DNA from: Coenobita brevimanus
Lineage: Eukaryota > Arthropoda > Malacostraca > Decapoda > Coenobitidae
DNA length: 64,000 nucleotides
Assembly (NCBI GenBank): GCA_032717465.1
Contig: CM064671.1
Span: 54,295,991 to 54,359,990 of the forward strand
Direction: 5' to 3'
This document shows positions 33,971-45,019 of this stretch, in pieces. A program made the translations under genes and the position numbers. Within the stretch, counting starts at the first letter, position 1, and each line of letters opens with the position of its first letter. Under the pieces are notes generated by a model, which was given only the letters and a program-made list of their open reading frames with translations, was not told the DNA's origin and did no database searches.

Positions 33971-34264
33971 TTTCTTCCCTGAATGTCTTGGACACCCCTT
34001 CCACGTCCCCCATCTGCTCCAATTGATATTTACCCAATCGTTCCTCCACTTCTCTACCACTAATAAATAGGACGAGTACGTTCTTTTACCTGATACCTAC
34101 ATTATTTGTGTAAATTGTAATATTTGCATTATTACATAAATTACTGAAAGTCTTAAATCCGTTGGTCATTTTTTTTATTCCACCAGGATGCCCAGATCAG
34201 CAGAGAAATTTTGAACCGCCAACACGATAATTATAGCCTTTATCAACGTACCTCCTACAAACTA

Positions 34265-34837
34265 CAGGGTGCCCTACATAAAAGTAACCTCATGCAGCCC
34301 AGCTTCGTGAGGTTTAAAAGTTCACGCCTAGTGCATGGAAATTCAACTGTTCCTGGAAAATGGCAAAAACTAGCCCAAGGTAACCTGACTCTGACCAACT
34401 TCCCCTTTCGAAGCTTTTCTCGATATGAACAGAAATGTCAGAGAACATCGGGAGTACGGACTGAACACCGTGTATTTCTCGATTTGTTCAGTTCTGAGCC
34501 GGTACTAAACCACTTGTTTATTAATTCTTGGATAATTCTTTTGGCAAGAACTGTAGCTCGAGGGTATTTCTCGCATGATTCATGGAACTCCTGACGAATT
34601 TCCTGAAATGAACCATTGTGGATGTAAAGCTCAGTGATAGAGATAAGCTGTTCTGCAGAGTAAGTCGGCATGATGGCAACGAAATGCCACTAAACAAAGG
34701 AATGGTGATCTGAGTCAGGTGACCTTAGGATATTCTTAGTTACTCATCAGGAACAAGTGAATTTCCAGATGCTCGTGCAAACTTTGAAACCTCATAGAGC
34801 TGGGCTGCATGGGACTTCTTTTATGTAGGCCAACCTG
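34265..34837 (-). mobile_element. Deleted mariner-like element with about 60-bp inverted repeats
   Basis: The left end CAGGGTGCCCTACATAAAAG and the inverted right end CAGGTTGGCCTACATAAAAG continue as similar sequence (CATGCAGCCCAGCT...GAGGTTT) for about 60 bp. TA precedes the left end. The minus-strand frame at 34671-34438 starts MPTYSAEQLISITELYIHNG and continues with EIRQEFHESCEKYPRATVLA, which resembles the N-terminal helix-turn-helix (DUF4817-like) of some mariner-type transposases. The catalytic part is absent, so this is an internally deleted, non-autonomous copy. Confidence 0.7.
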
Positions 34838-35280
34838 CAGAACAGCCAAGCGCATTACCAGCGGACTTTCGGGACTCGATCTTACAATGGTGAAAAAGTG
34901 CTTAAAACGACCTTAAAGAGGTAATACAATAAGTGTACTTAACGTTCATAAACAAAGTATTAATAAGAATTCTTGTCTTAAGAATATTTGTAACTACGAT
35001 TCAGCTCCCTGGGAATTAGCCAGTGAAGTCCTAGGAAAGCACCTACAACTGCTGGAAGCCCTATGAGGGCTGCAAAGGGCTATTAAAATTATTAAGTTCT
35101 TTAGTGACTCAGTAAGTAGGTAATTTAGCATCGTAAGGTCTTCAAGGCCAATTCCTAGAATGGTCCAGCAAAAATCTTTCCTAAATTAAATTAAATAATC
35201 AGCTGGCGTCCTGATCAAAATATTAATTAGGTCAACGATATAATAATATTAGAACATATTGGCTATGCAGAAAACCATAC

Positions 35281-35461
35281 CTCTTGCTGAGAAATGCTGC
35301 ACCATTAAATTCGTCATGTCTATACTGTTCTCAATGAGGACGTGATCCCCTCTCTCCACTAAGGTCTCCATGCTCTCCAGAAACTCATAATAAAATCTAA
35401 AGATAAGGCGACCATCGTCCTCAGTCTCAGCCACTTCACGAAACATCCCTGACTCCACAGT
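35281..35461 (-). CDS. Ionotropic receptor, fifth recognised exon (S2 lobe)
   Basis: Acceptor TTTTTTTCAG precedes ACT GTG GAG; the exon encodes TVESGMFREVAETEDDGRLI, FRFYYEFLESMETLVERGDH, VLIENSIDMTNLMVQHFSAR and ends with one base before donor GTATGG. The pattern T.ESG.FREVA...DG.I and V.RGDHVLI is characteristic of S2-lobe sequence in crustacean IRs as I recall them. Phases match the exons at 38131-38351 (phase 0) and 15272-15371 (one base carried over). Confidence 0.85.
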
Positions 35462-35499
35462 CTGAAAAAAATATAAAGGATTTACAGTCAATAAGCCTG

Positions 35500-36470
35500 C
35501 ACACAGTCATGACAGTAATTAACAAACTAACGTAGAGGTATCACAGACACTTGAAAGTTAACAAAAAATCACCAAAATATTCTAAGTTATTACAACGACC
35601 AACAACAGTTCATGACAGGGTTATCATTAAGTGCAAAACACGATGGTTCGACAGTATGCCACACCATTGTCTACCAGGACTTATCATGCAAACCTAAGTT
35701 TTACAGTTATCACTAACTTTCGTAATGATTAACAGTAACACACCAAGGTTATAGACTAATTCAGATATTAAGAGTTTAACAAAATATAATCGCACAAAGG
35801 TCCTAAGCTAATCAAAACAAGTCCACTGACCTTTTGTGCCGCATTTTTTCCTTTAAAATTATTTTTCCTGCTATTTTTTGGACGATTTGTTTCAGTTTAG
35901 GATGACACGTTGAATGTAAGTTTTCCTTTGAAATTTAATGACAGTAGCCTATATCATTTTCCAATAAGCTATTGTTGTTGCCGCTGTTATTGTTCTTGTT
36001 ATTGTTGCCCCAAGTTCACCTGGACGTGAACCCTGTGGACTGCTGGAAACGAGCCACTAAAGTCTGGCATTCCCATTTATTTTTTGTTGTGCTGAATGTT
36101 CGTGGTGTGACATGTGCGAGACGAGTAAGAATGTCATGAAGTTCGGGGTTGCATTCCAGTGAGAACAAAGTGGATTGTTACTTGGGTGTTACATAATGTG
36201 CTAGAGTGGCAGAGAAGGGAGAAAGGCAAGCCGTCGTCCACCATAAAGACAAACAACAGTTATTACCAGGTTGCATGTTTACCCTCTAAAAATTTATTCG
36301 GCACCCCTGGATGGAATGATCTTTGAAATGATTCATAGACGCGAGACTGTTTGGAAATAGTCCTGATCATTAGGAATGCTTCTCCATCTGTCCTACTGTA
36401 TCACACCACTAAGGTGCACACTTCACCTAATTTTTAAAATCATTTTTTGGCTCATTTTTGCTACCCAGTG
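35500..36470. other. Intronic stretch without recognised features
   Basis: No coding, RNA or repeat feature was recognised apart from a short GTTGTTGCCGCTGTTATTGTT-like triplet-rich patch near 35970-36008. Confidence 0.4.
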
Positions 36471-36479
36471 TATAGTGAT

Positions 36480-36502
36480 ACATATATATATATATATATA
36501 TA

Positions 36503-36590
<88 letters not shown>
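36480..36590. repeat. (TA)n-(TG)n microsatellite
   Basis: About 80 bp of (TA)n with one TC interruption near 36503, followed by about 30 bp of (TG)n. Confidence 0.95.
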
Positions 36591-36593
<3 letters not shown>

Positions 36594-36794
36594 ACGTAAA
36601 ACATAAATACGAGTAAAGAGGAAACTGCTACAGTTAATGTAGATCGACACTCGAAAAAAATAAAATTGAGGAGTGTGTGCATCAGGGAGATACAATTCAT
36701 CAAAATTATTTACTGAACGCCTAGAAAGTATTTTCAGAAATCTAGACTGGGACTAACAAAGAAGTAAACATAAATGGAGAAACCTAAACCAAGA

Positions 36795-37535
36795 TGTTTT
36801 GCCGATAACATTGTGCTAATCTAAGAAACAGCAGATCCACTGCAAGAAATATTAAATGACTTAACTAGAAAGTTTCAAATTAGGGCTAAAGATGATTCGG
36901 AATAAAACTAATGTTAAATCCAAGTACACCAGAAAAGGCTAAGAAATTCTTGAAGAAGTCGAGAAGCATAATTACTTTTTGGAAAATTAATACTCTTACT
37001 AACGAATAACCTTGATAGCGAAATAAAAACTTACTGCAATTGGATAGAAAACTTTCGGTAAACACAGATACATCATGAACAGTAGTTTGCCAGTATGTAT
37101 GAAACGAAAAGTATGTGTAATGCCAGTTATGACGTACGGTTGTGAGACCTGGAAACTGACAAAATCGATGAAAAATCACCTAATCCGTTCTCAAAGAGCA
37201 ATGGAAAGGTCAATGTTGGGAATATCTTTAACTGAAAGGTAAAGATCAAGTTGGGTGAGAGAGCAGGCCAAAGTCAAAGACATTATTGACGTTACAAAAG
37301 AACACAAATGAAGGTGGGAAGGTCATGTGGCAAGATTAAGCGATAACTGATGGAACAAAAGGAGAACTGCCTGGACTCCAAGAGACTGTAAGTGTAGCAG
37401 AAAAATGCCAGACAGGAGATGAAGAGATGAGGTAGAGAAGTTTGCAGGCAAAACGTGGCAGAGATTGTCTTAGTCAAGGAATTCGTGGACAAGGGTGGGG
37501 GATGCCTTAGATCAACAGTGGACATATGGAGGGTG

Positions 37536-37538
<3 letters not shown>
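36795..37538 (+). pseudogene. RTE-like LINE 3' fragment, heavily mutated
   Basis: Frames with many stops read FADNIVLI (reverse transcriptase active-site region, about 36800), LDSEIK (about 37010), MTYGCETWKLTKSMKNHL and RAMERSMLGISL (about 37130-37235). They continue with WEGHVARLSDN and WTPRDCK, ending in DALDQQWTYGG before a (TA)n tail at 37538-37566. This order is the standard end of RTE-type LINEs in arthropods. It is a different family from the TAGA-tailed LINEs. Confidence 0.75.
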
Positions 37539-37567
<29 letters not shown>

Positions 37568-37654
37568 GTAGAGATTGTATGTAGGGTGAGAAGTGCTTGT
37601 AAGTGTAATTATAGTGTTGGAGTGGCTTTGGATGTGTGTGTAGTCTGTGAACCA

Positions 37655-37971
<317 letters not shown>

Positions 37972-38130
37972 CATTATCATCCTGTGGACCTCCTTTCCCA
38001 CCCTAGGGCGAGGTGAGGAGTAGCAGTGTCCAGTCATCCAAAGTCTGACCATTTCAATGAACACACTTCCGTTCACTCATCATTCAAACCCACGAAATAC
38101 TGTATGTACGAGTATATGCATAATACAAAC

Positions 38131-38351
38131 CCTGAGATAAAGTTCATTAGCCGAGCTCTTCTGCCATATCATAGTAATGGAGGGATCATCTAGTACGTCC
38201 TTCACACTCTGGTATGGCTGAGGGATGTGTCTGACAGCTAGGAGGGACATGAGCGTGCCGGCGTAGCTCCGTGTCAGCACCAGGGTCATCAACATCCACA
38301 CACCCACCATCACACGCTCCCACCACCACCAGGCGGTGTTCAGACACAAAT
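38131..38351 (-). CDS. Ionotropic receptor, fourth recognised exon (pore and membrane segment)
   Basis: After acceptor TTTAAG the exon begins AT TTG, which completes an Asp codon with the G carried from the previous exon. It encodes LCLNTAWWWWERVMVGVWML, MTLVLTRSYAGTLMSLLAVR, HIPQPYQSVKDVLDDPSITM, IWQKSSANELYLR. WWWERV..GVW then SYAGTLMSLLAV is the pore-following transmembrane helix of IRs (SYTANLAAFLT in glutamate receptors). HIP.P.QS..DVL then opens the S2 lobe. The donor is AGG|GTTTGT, a weak but acceptable site; the next exon joins in phase 0. Confidence 0.9.
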
Positions 38352-38769
38352 CTTAAATGGCAAAAAACGAATATATCCTAGCACTAATATGAAGGGAACT
38401 AGAGGTCAGAAAATTAACCTTTTTTAAACCTAACACACATAGTGGTTAACTGGACAATAACCCTTTATGCCATCCATAAACATTAATGTAAGTCAACCAA
38501 AAAAAAAATACAGTAAGATGTGGATGACAGATAATAACCCATTAGAGGGTATGTGCGAGTGATGTATGGCAACAAACCTGGTCGCTTGCCTTACAAACAG
38601 CTGCTTCTGCTGCTGCTTATAAAATTACACAATTGTAAGTACAATGAATACTCTAAGGTGAGATTCATATATACCGAGACACTTTTTACACAGTTTATTA
38701 GCAGTTTTCCGTGAGTATGACACTGATGTCGCTGAGTGCCAGAAATTATTCTTTCTCAGGGTATTCTTC

Positions 38770-39534
38770 TGTCAAACACCAAATATTAAAATTAAGTAAT
38801 AGTAGTCCCTTAGAATGATTGGGGTATAACTAACACCCTAACTCACCAATTACTATCTCCTTTCCTAGCCACATCCCCCCAATATGGCCAAATCTTAAAG
38901 GATACTTAGCTAGATAAGTCAGAATGACAGATAATGATGGGCATGCAGCCTTGGTTGGGCTACATAGGTCTATCCAAGCATCATGGTACCGTCTATCTAT
39001 GGTGCTCCCAGCAGCTAGCTTGCCTGAACGAGACTTCAGAACTAACTGAAAAATGGAACATTCTCTCCTTCATCGGAATAGGAGAAGCCAAATATTATGT
39101 AATTATAATTACCTAAATACAATGAATTATTTCATGAAATTAACAAGGAAGGTCTAATTTAATAAGTTAATCTAAATTTTAAATAAAACTAAAACCAATT
39201 ATTCATTTTATTTACGTTAAGATATATAAGATCTGTTTTCTACGTTGCCATGCCGCACATGAACAGTCAGATACATTGTATATTCCTATCGTTATAAGTG
39301 TTTATACATGTATTTACATTATTGTTGTCCATAACACAGTAGTATTAAATTTATTAATAATAAAGATTATTAACCAGAATACTAGAGCAAATCTCAGGGT
39401 TGTTGAACCACTTTGAACCAGCACTATATATTCTCTGGTAAATTCATCTGATTTTAGAAGGAATAACAATATTAAAGGTGCACGTACATCACTGCACACT
39501 TGATATCTCATGTGGGGGGGAAATACTTTCCACA
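38770..39534 (-). repeat. LTR (3' end) of the BEL/Pao element
   Basis: On the plus strand it runs from TGTCAAACACC to TTTCCACA. Homology to the other LTR is clear throughout, for example AAAATTAAGTAATAG, TTAACACC, CAGCTAGCTTGC and ATTAACCAGAATACT. Confidence 0.8.
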
Positions 39535-39559
39535 TATCTGTGGCCAGGCAAAAAATGAT

Positions 39560-40060
39560 ACACTGTGTCACGTAATATGACCCCTAGCAAGATCTCTCCA
39601 CAAGTCTCGAGGACCCTGTACTGGTACCCTTCTTGGTCACGCATCACTTAAATTAAAAGTGATGTTCGAACGAAGTTGCTTCCGTTGTTGCTTATTAATT
39701 TACTAGGATAAGAGAGTCTAGAAGCAAATATTCTGAATACGTTCAAGAATATCTCTGAACTTGAGTCTTCTGCCACTTCTAGATGGACTGCTCTTGGGTA
39801 AATGCAAGTAAACAAACATGTGTATACCTTATGTTGAGTTCCCTAACCCATAACGGTTGTAGCTCCAGTGTAGTCAGCTCCAGTTACTTTGAGGGGCCGA
39901 CTTCTATTTATCCTATTCTTTGGCAAAAAAGATGGTCCTGGATAGTCATATGTTAGCTGTTCATACCTCCTACATATAATAAAATTCTTGAGATATTTCT
40001 CCACAACCTGTCTACCCCTAGGAATCAAACACCTTTCTCAGACTCGGGCCCAAGTCTGCG
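39560..40060 (-). pseudogene. BEL/Pao integrase remnant
   Basis: Minus-strand reading gives FIICRRYEQLTYDYPGPSFLP, then KVTGADYTGATTVMG and, after a stop, KVYTCLFTCIYPRAVHLEVA. These are the zinc-finger C-x-x-C end, first catalytic Asp block (V.G.DYTGA) and following strand (R.VHLE) of Pao-type integrases. The remaining catalytic residues are missing, and frames are broken. Confidence 0.7.
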
Positions 40061-40269
40061 GCACACCTTCATGAAGAGTTAACTCAGTGGCTTCCACAAC
40101 AATTAATTGTGCAAAATAATCGTTCTTTGTTAACAATATAGGATGTCTACTTTGGAATGGCAAATCAGGCTCTACTATTCTGCCACGGCATCTACTTAGA
40201 CCCTTTCCATTTAAGAATAATCCTAAATCTCTTTATCAGCTTATTATTGCTGCTAATGCCTTAACATTA

Positions 40270-41264
40270 AAGGTGGAAAATCTCTCCATAATATTTCATT
40301 TGCAACTTTTTCGTCCGGTATTCCATGGGTTCAAACTCCTCAAATCCCACTGTCTTATTTAAAAATCTTACAACAAATTTGTGTCAAGTTGTCTTATTGA
40401 GTTAAATCTACTGATCTCTGTTACATCTTGGTCAGGTACAACAGGATCCAAGTTTACAACACTAACCTCAGCAATATTATACTGTTTCTGCTCAGGCAAT
40501 TCTTTAGAACGTAACCGTTTAGGATCTTTGAACCACAAGGCATCTCAAATAAATCACTTTACTGTAGAGCCACTCGAGAGAAGACTGCTGGGTTTTGATT
40601 GGAGGATGCATGCAAGAATTTAATTTGGAAGACAGTTCTTATAAAGTCTTCATTCTATTGCAGACAAAAGGAATTTTACTGTCTTCCTTTCCAATCCAGT
40701 AAATACAGATCTCACTATCAATCTGTAAATGAATATCCTCAAACTGAGTGTGAAGAGTCGTGGTTAAATACCTGGCCTTGTTCCTACTTTCATGGAAGCC
40801 AATTCTACTTGAAGTAGGGTTCTTCCTTTTATTGATGGAACTTTGGCTTTGGACATAATTTTACTATATCCTCCTGTTGCACAATAAGTTACTGTCCCAT
40901 GTGCCTTTTGCAAAGCATCACAAAATACATGCAAATGTGACTGCTTGTTACTGTTTATCTGCCTGCTTTTTTTTAATTTCCTGTCTAATCTGTTTCCATT
41001 GTTCAACATAGGTCTCACCTAATTCATTGTCCCAGTTCAACTGTTCTCACCAAGCCTCTTGTACTAAACATTTGTCCCTAATAACTATGGGGCTGACCAA
41101 TCTTAATGGGTCAAATAACATGGAGACCTGGCTTAACAAGTGTTACATCTGAAAACTTCATTGGTTTTAATCATATTTCATCAACCCTTGTATCCCAGTT
41201 AAGACCCAGCATATTTTGAGTTTTAGAATGTCAACATTAGGATAATCCTCTTGTATTCTATTCC
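40270..41264 (-). pseudogene. BEL/Pao reverse transcriptase end and RNase H remnant
   Basis: The segments DPLRLVSPIVIRDKCLVQEA (about 41110-41050), LNWDNELGETYVEQW (about 41040-40990), SHLHVFCDALQKAHGTVTYC (about 40940-40880) and KVPSIKGRTLLQVELASMKV (about 40835-40775) match the thumb-to-RNase H region of Pao elements (DPLGL.SP, HVF.DAS..A.G.V.Y, TLPRLEL). Several stops lie between them. The catalytic palm of the reverse transcriptase is not seen; the 41265-41845 insertion lies at that place. Confidence 0.7.
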
Positions 41265-41845
41265 TTAACCCACGACGTGCCAGTGCCATTTTAAAACGGT
41301 CTGACATATTTCCACGGCCAGTGCCAGTGCCGTTTTAAAATGGTTTAAAATAAAAAACTTTACTGTGACCACATTTTTCGAGACTCACGGGTAAAAATTG
41401 GCAGGCCTGTAAGATAACTGTTCCTCTACCATCCCCCAGGCTGAAAAGGCAATACACTCACTCCCTCCCCCCCTCATGCTCGCTCTGCCTTACTCTGCAT
41501 GTGCGCCTCACTCAGTGCTGTACGTAGTGAGGACATTTTGTAAATATTTTCATGTAACTGTAAGTTGTAAATATTTTCTTGTAAGTGTAAGGACTATATA
41601 GTGAAGTCAAGTTGTAAATACCTTCTTGTAAGTGCCAGGACTGTACATAATGAAGTCAGGTTATATCTATCTTCAAGTAAGTGTAAGATAATGCATTCAC
41701 AGTGAGAAAGACACACAAATTGTGATAGATGCTGAAGTAATAAGTAATCAGAAAAGTGTACTGAACATTGCTATACCCTTCCCAGCATAAATATCTGAGT
41801 ATACCTTACATAGAAAATGGCTTTATCTCACGTACGTGGTGAGGT
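41265..41845. mobile_element. TTAA-type MITE, shortened relative of the 11594-12359 element
   Basis: TTAA at 41265-41268 is followed by CCCACGACGTGCCAGTGCC, resembling the terminus of the 766-bp element. The sequence then matches its inverted interior, for example TAAGGACTA...GAAGTCAAGTTGTAAATA and AAGACACACAAATTGTGATAG, as far as GGCTTTATCTCACGTACGT. The opposite terminus is missing and BEL/Pao gag codons resume at about 41845. Confidence 0.6.
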
Positions 41846-42773
41846 CAAGAGCTAATAACAGTGCCAACAGCCTTTTCATTTAGGGGATTAACTGAGACTG
41901 ATTCAGGTTTCACAGCCAGTTGCTTAGTTGTCTTTTTCTTTACTTCAGCCTTTGGTTTGCTTTCAGCAGATTTCACTTCCTTGCAGATGTTTGCAAGTTG
42001 CATTAAGCCATCCCCAACCTCCATACAGGAGATGTGATCTTTTTGGTACCTATTATACAATGCATAGGTAATAAATTTAAGGTTACATTTTTAGAAAACA
42101 CCCAATCTGCTGCTTTTACAGCTTCTTAAGTACCTAAAATTTCTAAATTACAACACAATGCATTCCAAAAGTTTTGCTAAAAATAAAAATGATGTCTCGG
42201 CATGGGTAATTCAGTTAGAGGTTTCAGTGATTGGGTAATGACCTGCTCCCTATCTTCATAATCTGTCTAAGGATAGTCTAACCAGCCTCGTAATTATCGT
42301 TTTCCATGGGTATTTAACTTATCGACTAATAAGGCGTGCCCTTGACCTGTCCTAACATATAGAAATTTCCTAACCTTGGAGAGGCCTGTTCTATGATGGA
42401 CTAAGTCTTTAAATTTATCCCACAAGGATTTATAATTTTGCTCCCCATCAAACTCTTGGGACGTAATTTCTGGTAGTGTGGCTTTACAACACAGGTCCAA
42501 ACCTCCTGTTTCTGCACAAATATCAGCTATTTTTGTTTAAAACAACTTTATGATTGTTATATATACCTATATATTATTTTCATACTTCGAACTTTCCAAT
42601 TCACAGAGATCTTTATCATCTTCCTTCACGATAGCTGCATCTAAACTGGTATAACTTCCTTCATACGTAGTCCATCTGTCCTTTAGGATGTTCAAAAATC
42701 CTCTCAATTTCTCTTCTGATAGTGTTTTTTCCTCTAATGATTCCTTACAGTCATTTATAGCTCTCGTTACCAA
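41845..42773 (-). pseudogene. BEL/Pao gag remnant
   Basis: Three minus-strand pieces. RAINDCKESLEEKTLSEEKL and WTTYEGSYTSLDAAIVKEDD (42773-42567) look like the N-terminal helical part. LPEITSQEFDGEQNYKSLWD and HHRTGLSKVRKFLYVRTGQG (42480-42335) match the DUF1759 gag motif (LP...F.G....W..F...F......L...KF.YL). A third piece (42060-41845) is Lys-rich. All frames are interrupted. Confidence 0.65.
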
Positions 42774-43019
42774 TCATTCCTCTTTTTAACGTCTTGAACA
42801 ATGAAATGGACGTTTTGGATCCTTACCTTACAATCTTCAAATGTTTTTTACTTTAAATTTTAATGACTGTGGGGAAGGTTTTGAACCTTTTTCCCTGGGT
42901 TGTTAAACCGTTTGGGTTATACTGTTGTATCCACAATCATAATCCTCTTAATAAACAACTAAATTAACATAAGCGCAGATGCAGTTGGTTCTTCAATATT
43001 TCATTAGACCCCCATGGTT

Positions 43020-43490
43020 TCTATCACGCAGAAGGCATCCCTCTTACGTTCCATATAGTATATGAATCTCATCAGGACTGCCTCTCTACCTTGACGGTTC
43101 CAATAAATACCGTCAGCCTTAAGAGTTGCCTGGAAGGGTTTGCATTAAAATGGACAAAGTCTCTCCCACTGTATATTCTCTGCAACTAGCGATTTATGGC
43201 CCTGCTGGCTTAGTTTATATGTCCCATAACTAACTGGTGCACCATAGGGTAGATGTCTTGGCTCAAGTAGAGCTATGGCTACAGAGTACTTACACAGCCC
43301 TTCAATAATCCCAATAGCTGCGATAATATTCTTGACGATGTCATTAACTTTCACAACCTCATAATTATCTTTCACTACCAGGAAAAGGATGGTACAGTGG
43401 TGTTCCCTTTCCAGAACGGCATTTAGTCGTTCGTCACTTGAGAAGGAACTAGCCCTGTGTCCGGTATATACAAATTTCTGTATCTGGCAC
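43020..43490 (-). other. Unidentified reading frame between LTR and gag
   Basis: The minus strand stays open from about 43465 to 43145 and, allowing one stop, to about 43020. It includes DERLNAVLEREHHCTILFLV, VNDIVKNIIAAIGIIEGLCK, YGAPVSYGTYKLSQQGHKSL and, after the stop, ADGIYWNRQGREAVLMRFIY. The composition is protein-like. I do not recognise it. The first half is vaguely like the amino-terminal region of crustacean IRs, but no diagnostic motif supports that; it may equally be retroelement leader sequence or a captured exon. Confidence 0.35.
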
Positions 43491-44152
43491 CTCTACCGCA
43501 CGCGGAGTCAAACTATGCTCTATGCAAGCAACCTTCAACCCGCTTAAAGCCTCTGCACACATCTGAGTTCTATCAAACACCACATGTTAAAATTAAGTAA
43601 TAGGAGTCTCATCGAATGTGTGAGGTATAATTAACACCAATTATTATCTCCTTATATCCTAGCCACTTCCCCTCAATTTAGCCAAATCTTAAAGGATACT
43701 TAGCTGGGTAAGTCGGAATGACAGATAATCACGGTATTGCAGCCTTGCTTGGGTTGCATGGGTCTATCCAAGAGTTCTGGTGCCGTCTATCCACAGTGCC
43801 CACGGCAGCTAGCTTGCTTGAACGAGACTTTGGAACTAAGTGAAAAAATGGCACATCTCTCTCTTTGGAATCAGAGATGCCAAAAATCGTTCAGTTACAG
43901 TTACCTAAGTACACTGAATTACTTCATGAAATTTGCAAGGAAGGTCTAATTTAAGAAGTCAATCTTAGTTTTAAATAAAGCTAAACCCAAATATTCATTT
44001 TCTCAACGTTAAGATATATAAGACCTCCGTCCGTTTTCCACATCACCGTACCATGCATGTCCAGTCAGGTACGTGGAATATTCCCTGCATTATAAGTATT
44101 AATACACATATTTACTTTATAGTTGTCCGCAAGAGGTTAAATGCAGTAGCAT

Positions 44153-44280
44153 TTAACTCCCTCACGTGCAGTAAGTTTCGGTAAGTATTCTGGCTCACGA
44201 TTTTATTCCATCCCTCTCTCTGCCCCCACCCCCTGCCCACTTATGAAAACATGTATTCTCGCCTCATTTTTGCCACCCTA

Positions 44281-44361
<81 letters not shown>

Positions 44362-45019
44362 ATTGCCATAAAACCTACATCATCGGATAAGCTCATGTTT
44401 GTTCTAGCTGATAAGCAAAAAAAAAAAAAAAAATACAAAAAAGCACGAATAAGGGTACATTAAGCTGGTGTGAATAAACATTGTGGAATGTCACTCTCAC
44501 TTCCGAACATCATAACTTGAATGTTTTCTATCATACAAACAATTGTTATTAGATGTTTAGAATGAGAATTTCATCAGCATTCTAAAAACGTTTGCGACTT
44601 TATCATACAATTTTAAGTTTTCCAGAAAATAGCTAAAAACTAAAAGTCATTTCCTACACATAACTATTTTTTTATTCAGGGAGCTATTTCAATAATGGCT
44701 TCTGCCTTGGGCGGGAGGGGGAAAATGGAGGATTTAAAGGGACAACTGAAGCAGTGCTACACTTCAGCCTGGCTGGCCGTGAGGTACTGAGGTTTACTGC
44801 TGTGCATTCTCATCAGAGCAGTCACAGTGTTCCCAAGTATTTAATTTGGATGCGAGACGTCCCTGCTAGAACAGACCAAAATTTGACACAAATTGGCTGA
44901 AAACTAAATTTTTGGTGAATTTTTTTCTGCTTCTTCATGCGACTCACGTCAATGTGTGTGTTCCAGGAAACACCCATGGGACACGAATCGCATCATTGTG
45001 CATGAAGGAGTTTTATTAA
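44153..45019. mobile_element. TTAA-flanked insertion in the BEL/Pao LTR
   Basis: TTAACTCCCTCACGTGCA at the left and, read inward from the right, TTAATAAAACTCCTTCATGCACA form imperfect inverted ends. The insert contains a (TA)n tract (44281-44360) and an A-rich patch, and no transposase. The left LTR lacks this sequence, so insertion is supported by comparison; assignment to the piggyBac group is by TTAA only. Confidence 0.5.

Larger units (their letters stand above)
30815..34055 (-). mobile_element. LINE copy 2, decayed and interrupted
   Basis: Same family as 28490-30760 but inverted. Its 3' tail (TCTATCTATCTATTGCCAGACG) begins at 30815, only about 55 bp from the tail of copy 1, so the two meet tail to tail. 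Recognisable coding pieces are VIPTLTYGSEAWTLLEGHKS (about 31240), a segment upstream of the FADD region (31809-31609), GICLLCVTGNIYGRIIIDRV (about 32700) and EAPGIDGVCGEMLKHGEE (about 32920). Stops and frameshifts are numerous. It is split by a different LINE at 32012-32622 and a SINE cluster at 33449-33970. Confidence 0.85.
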
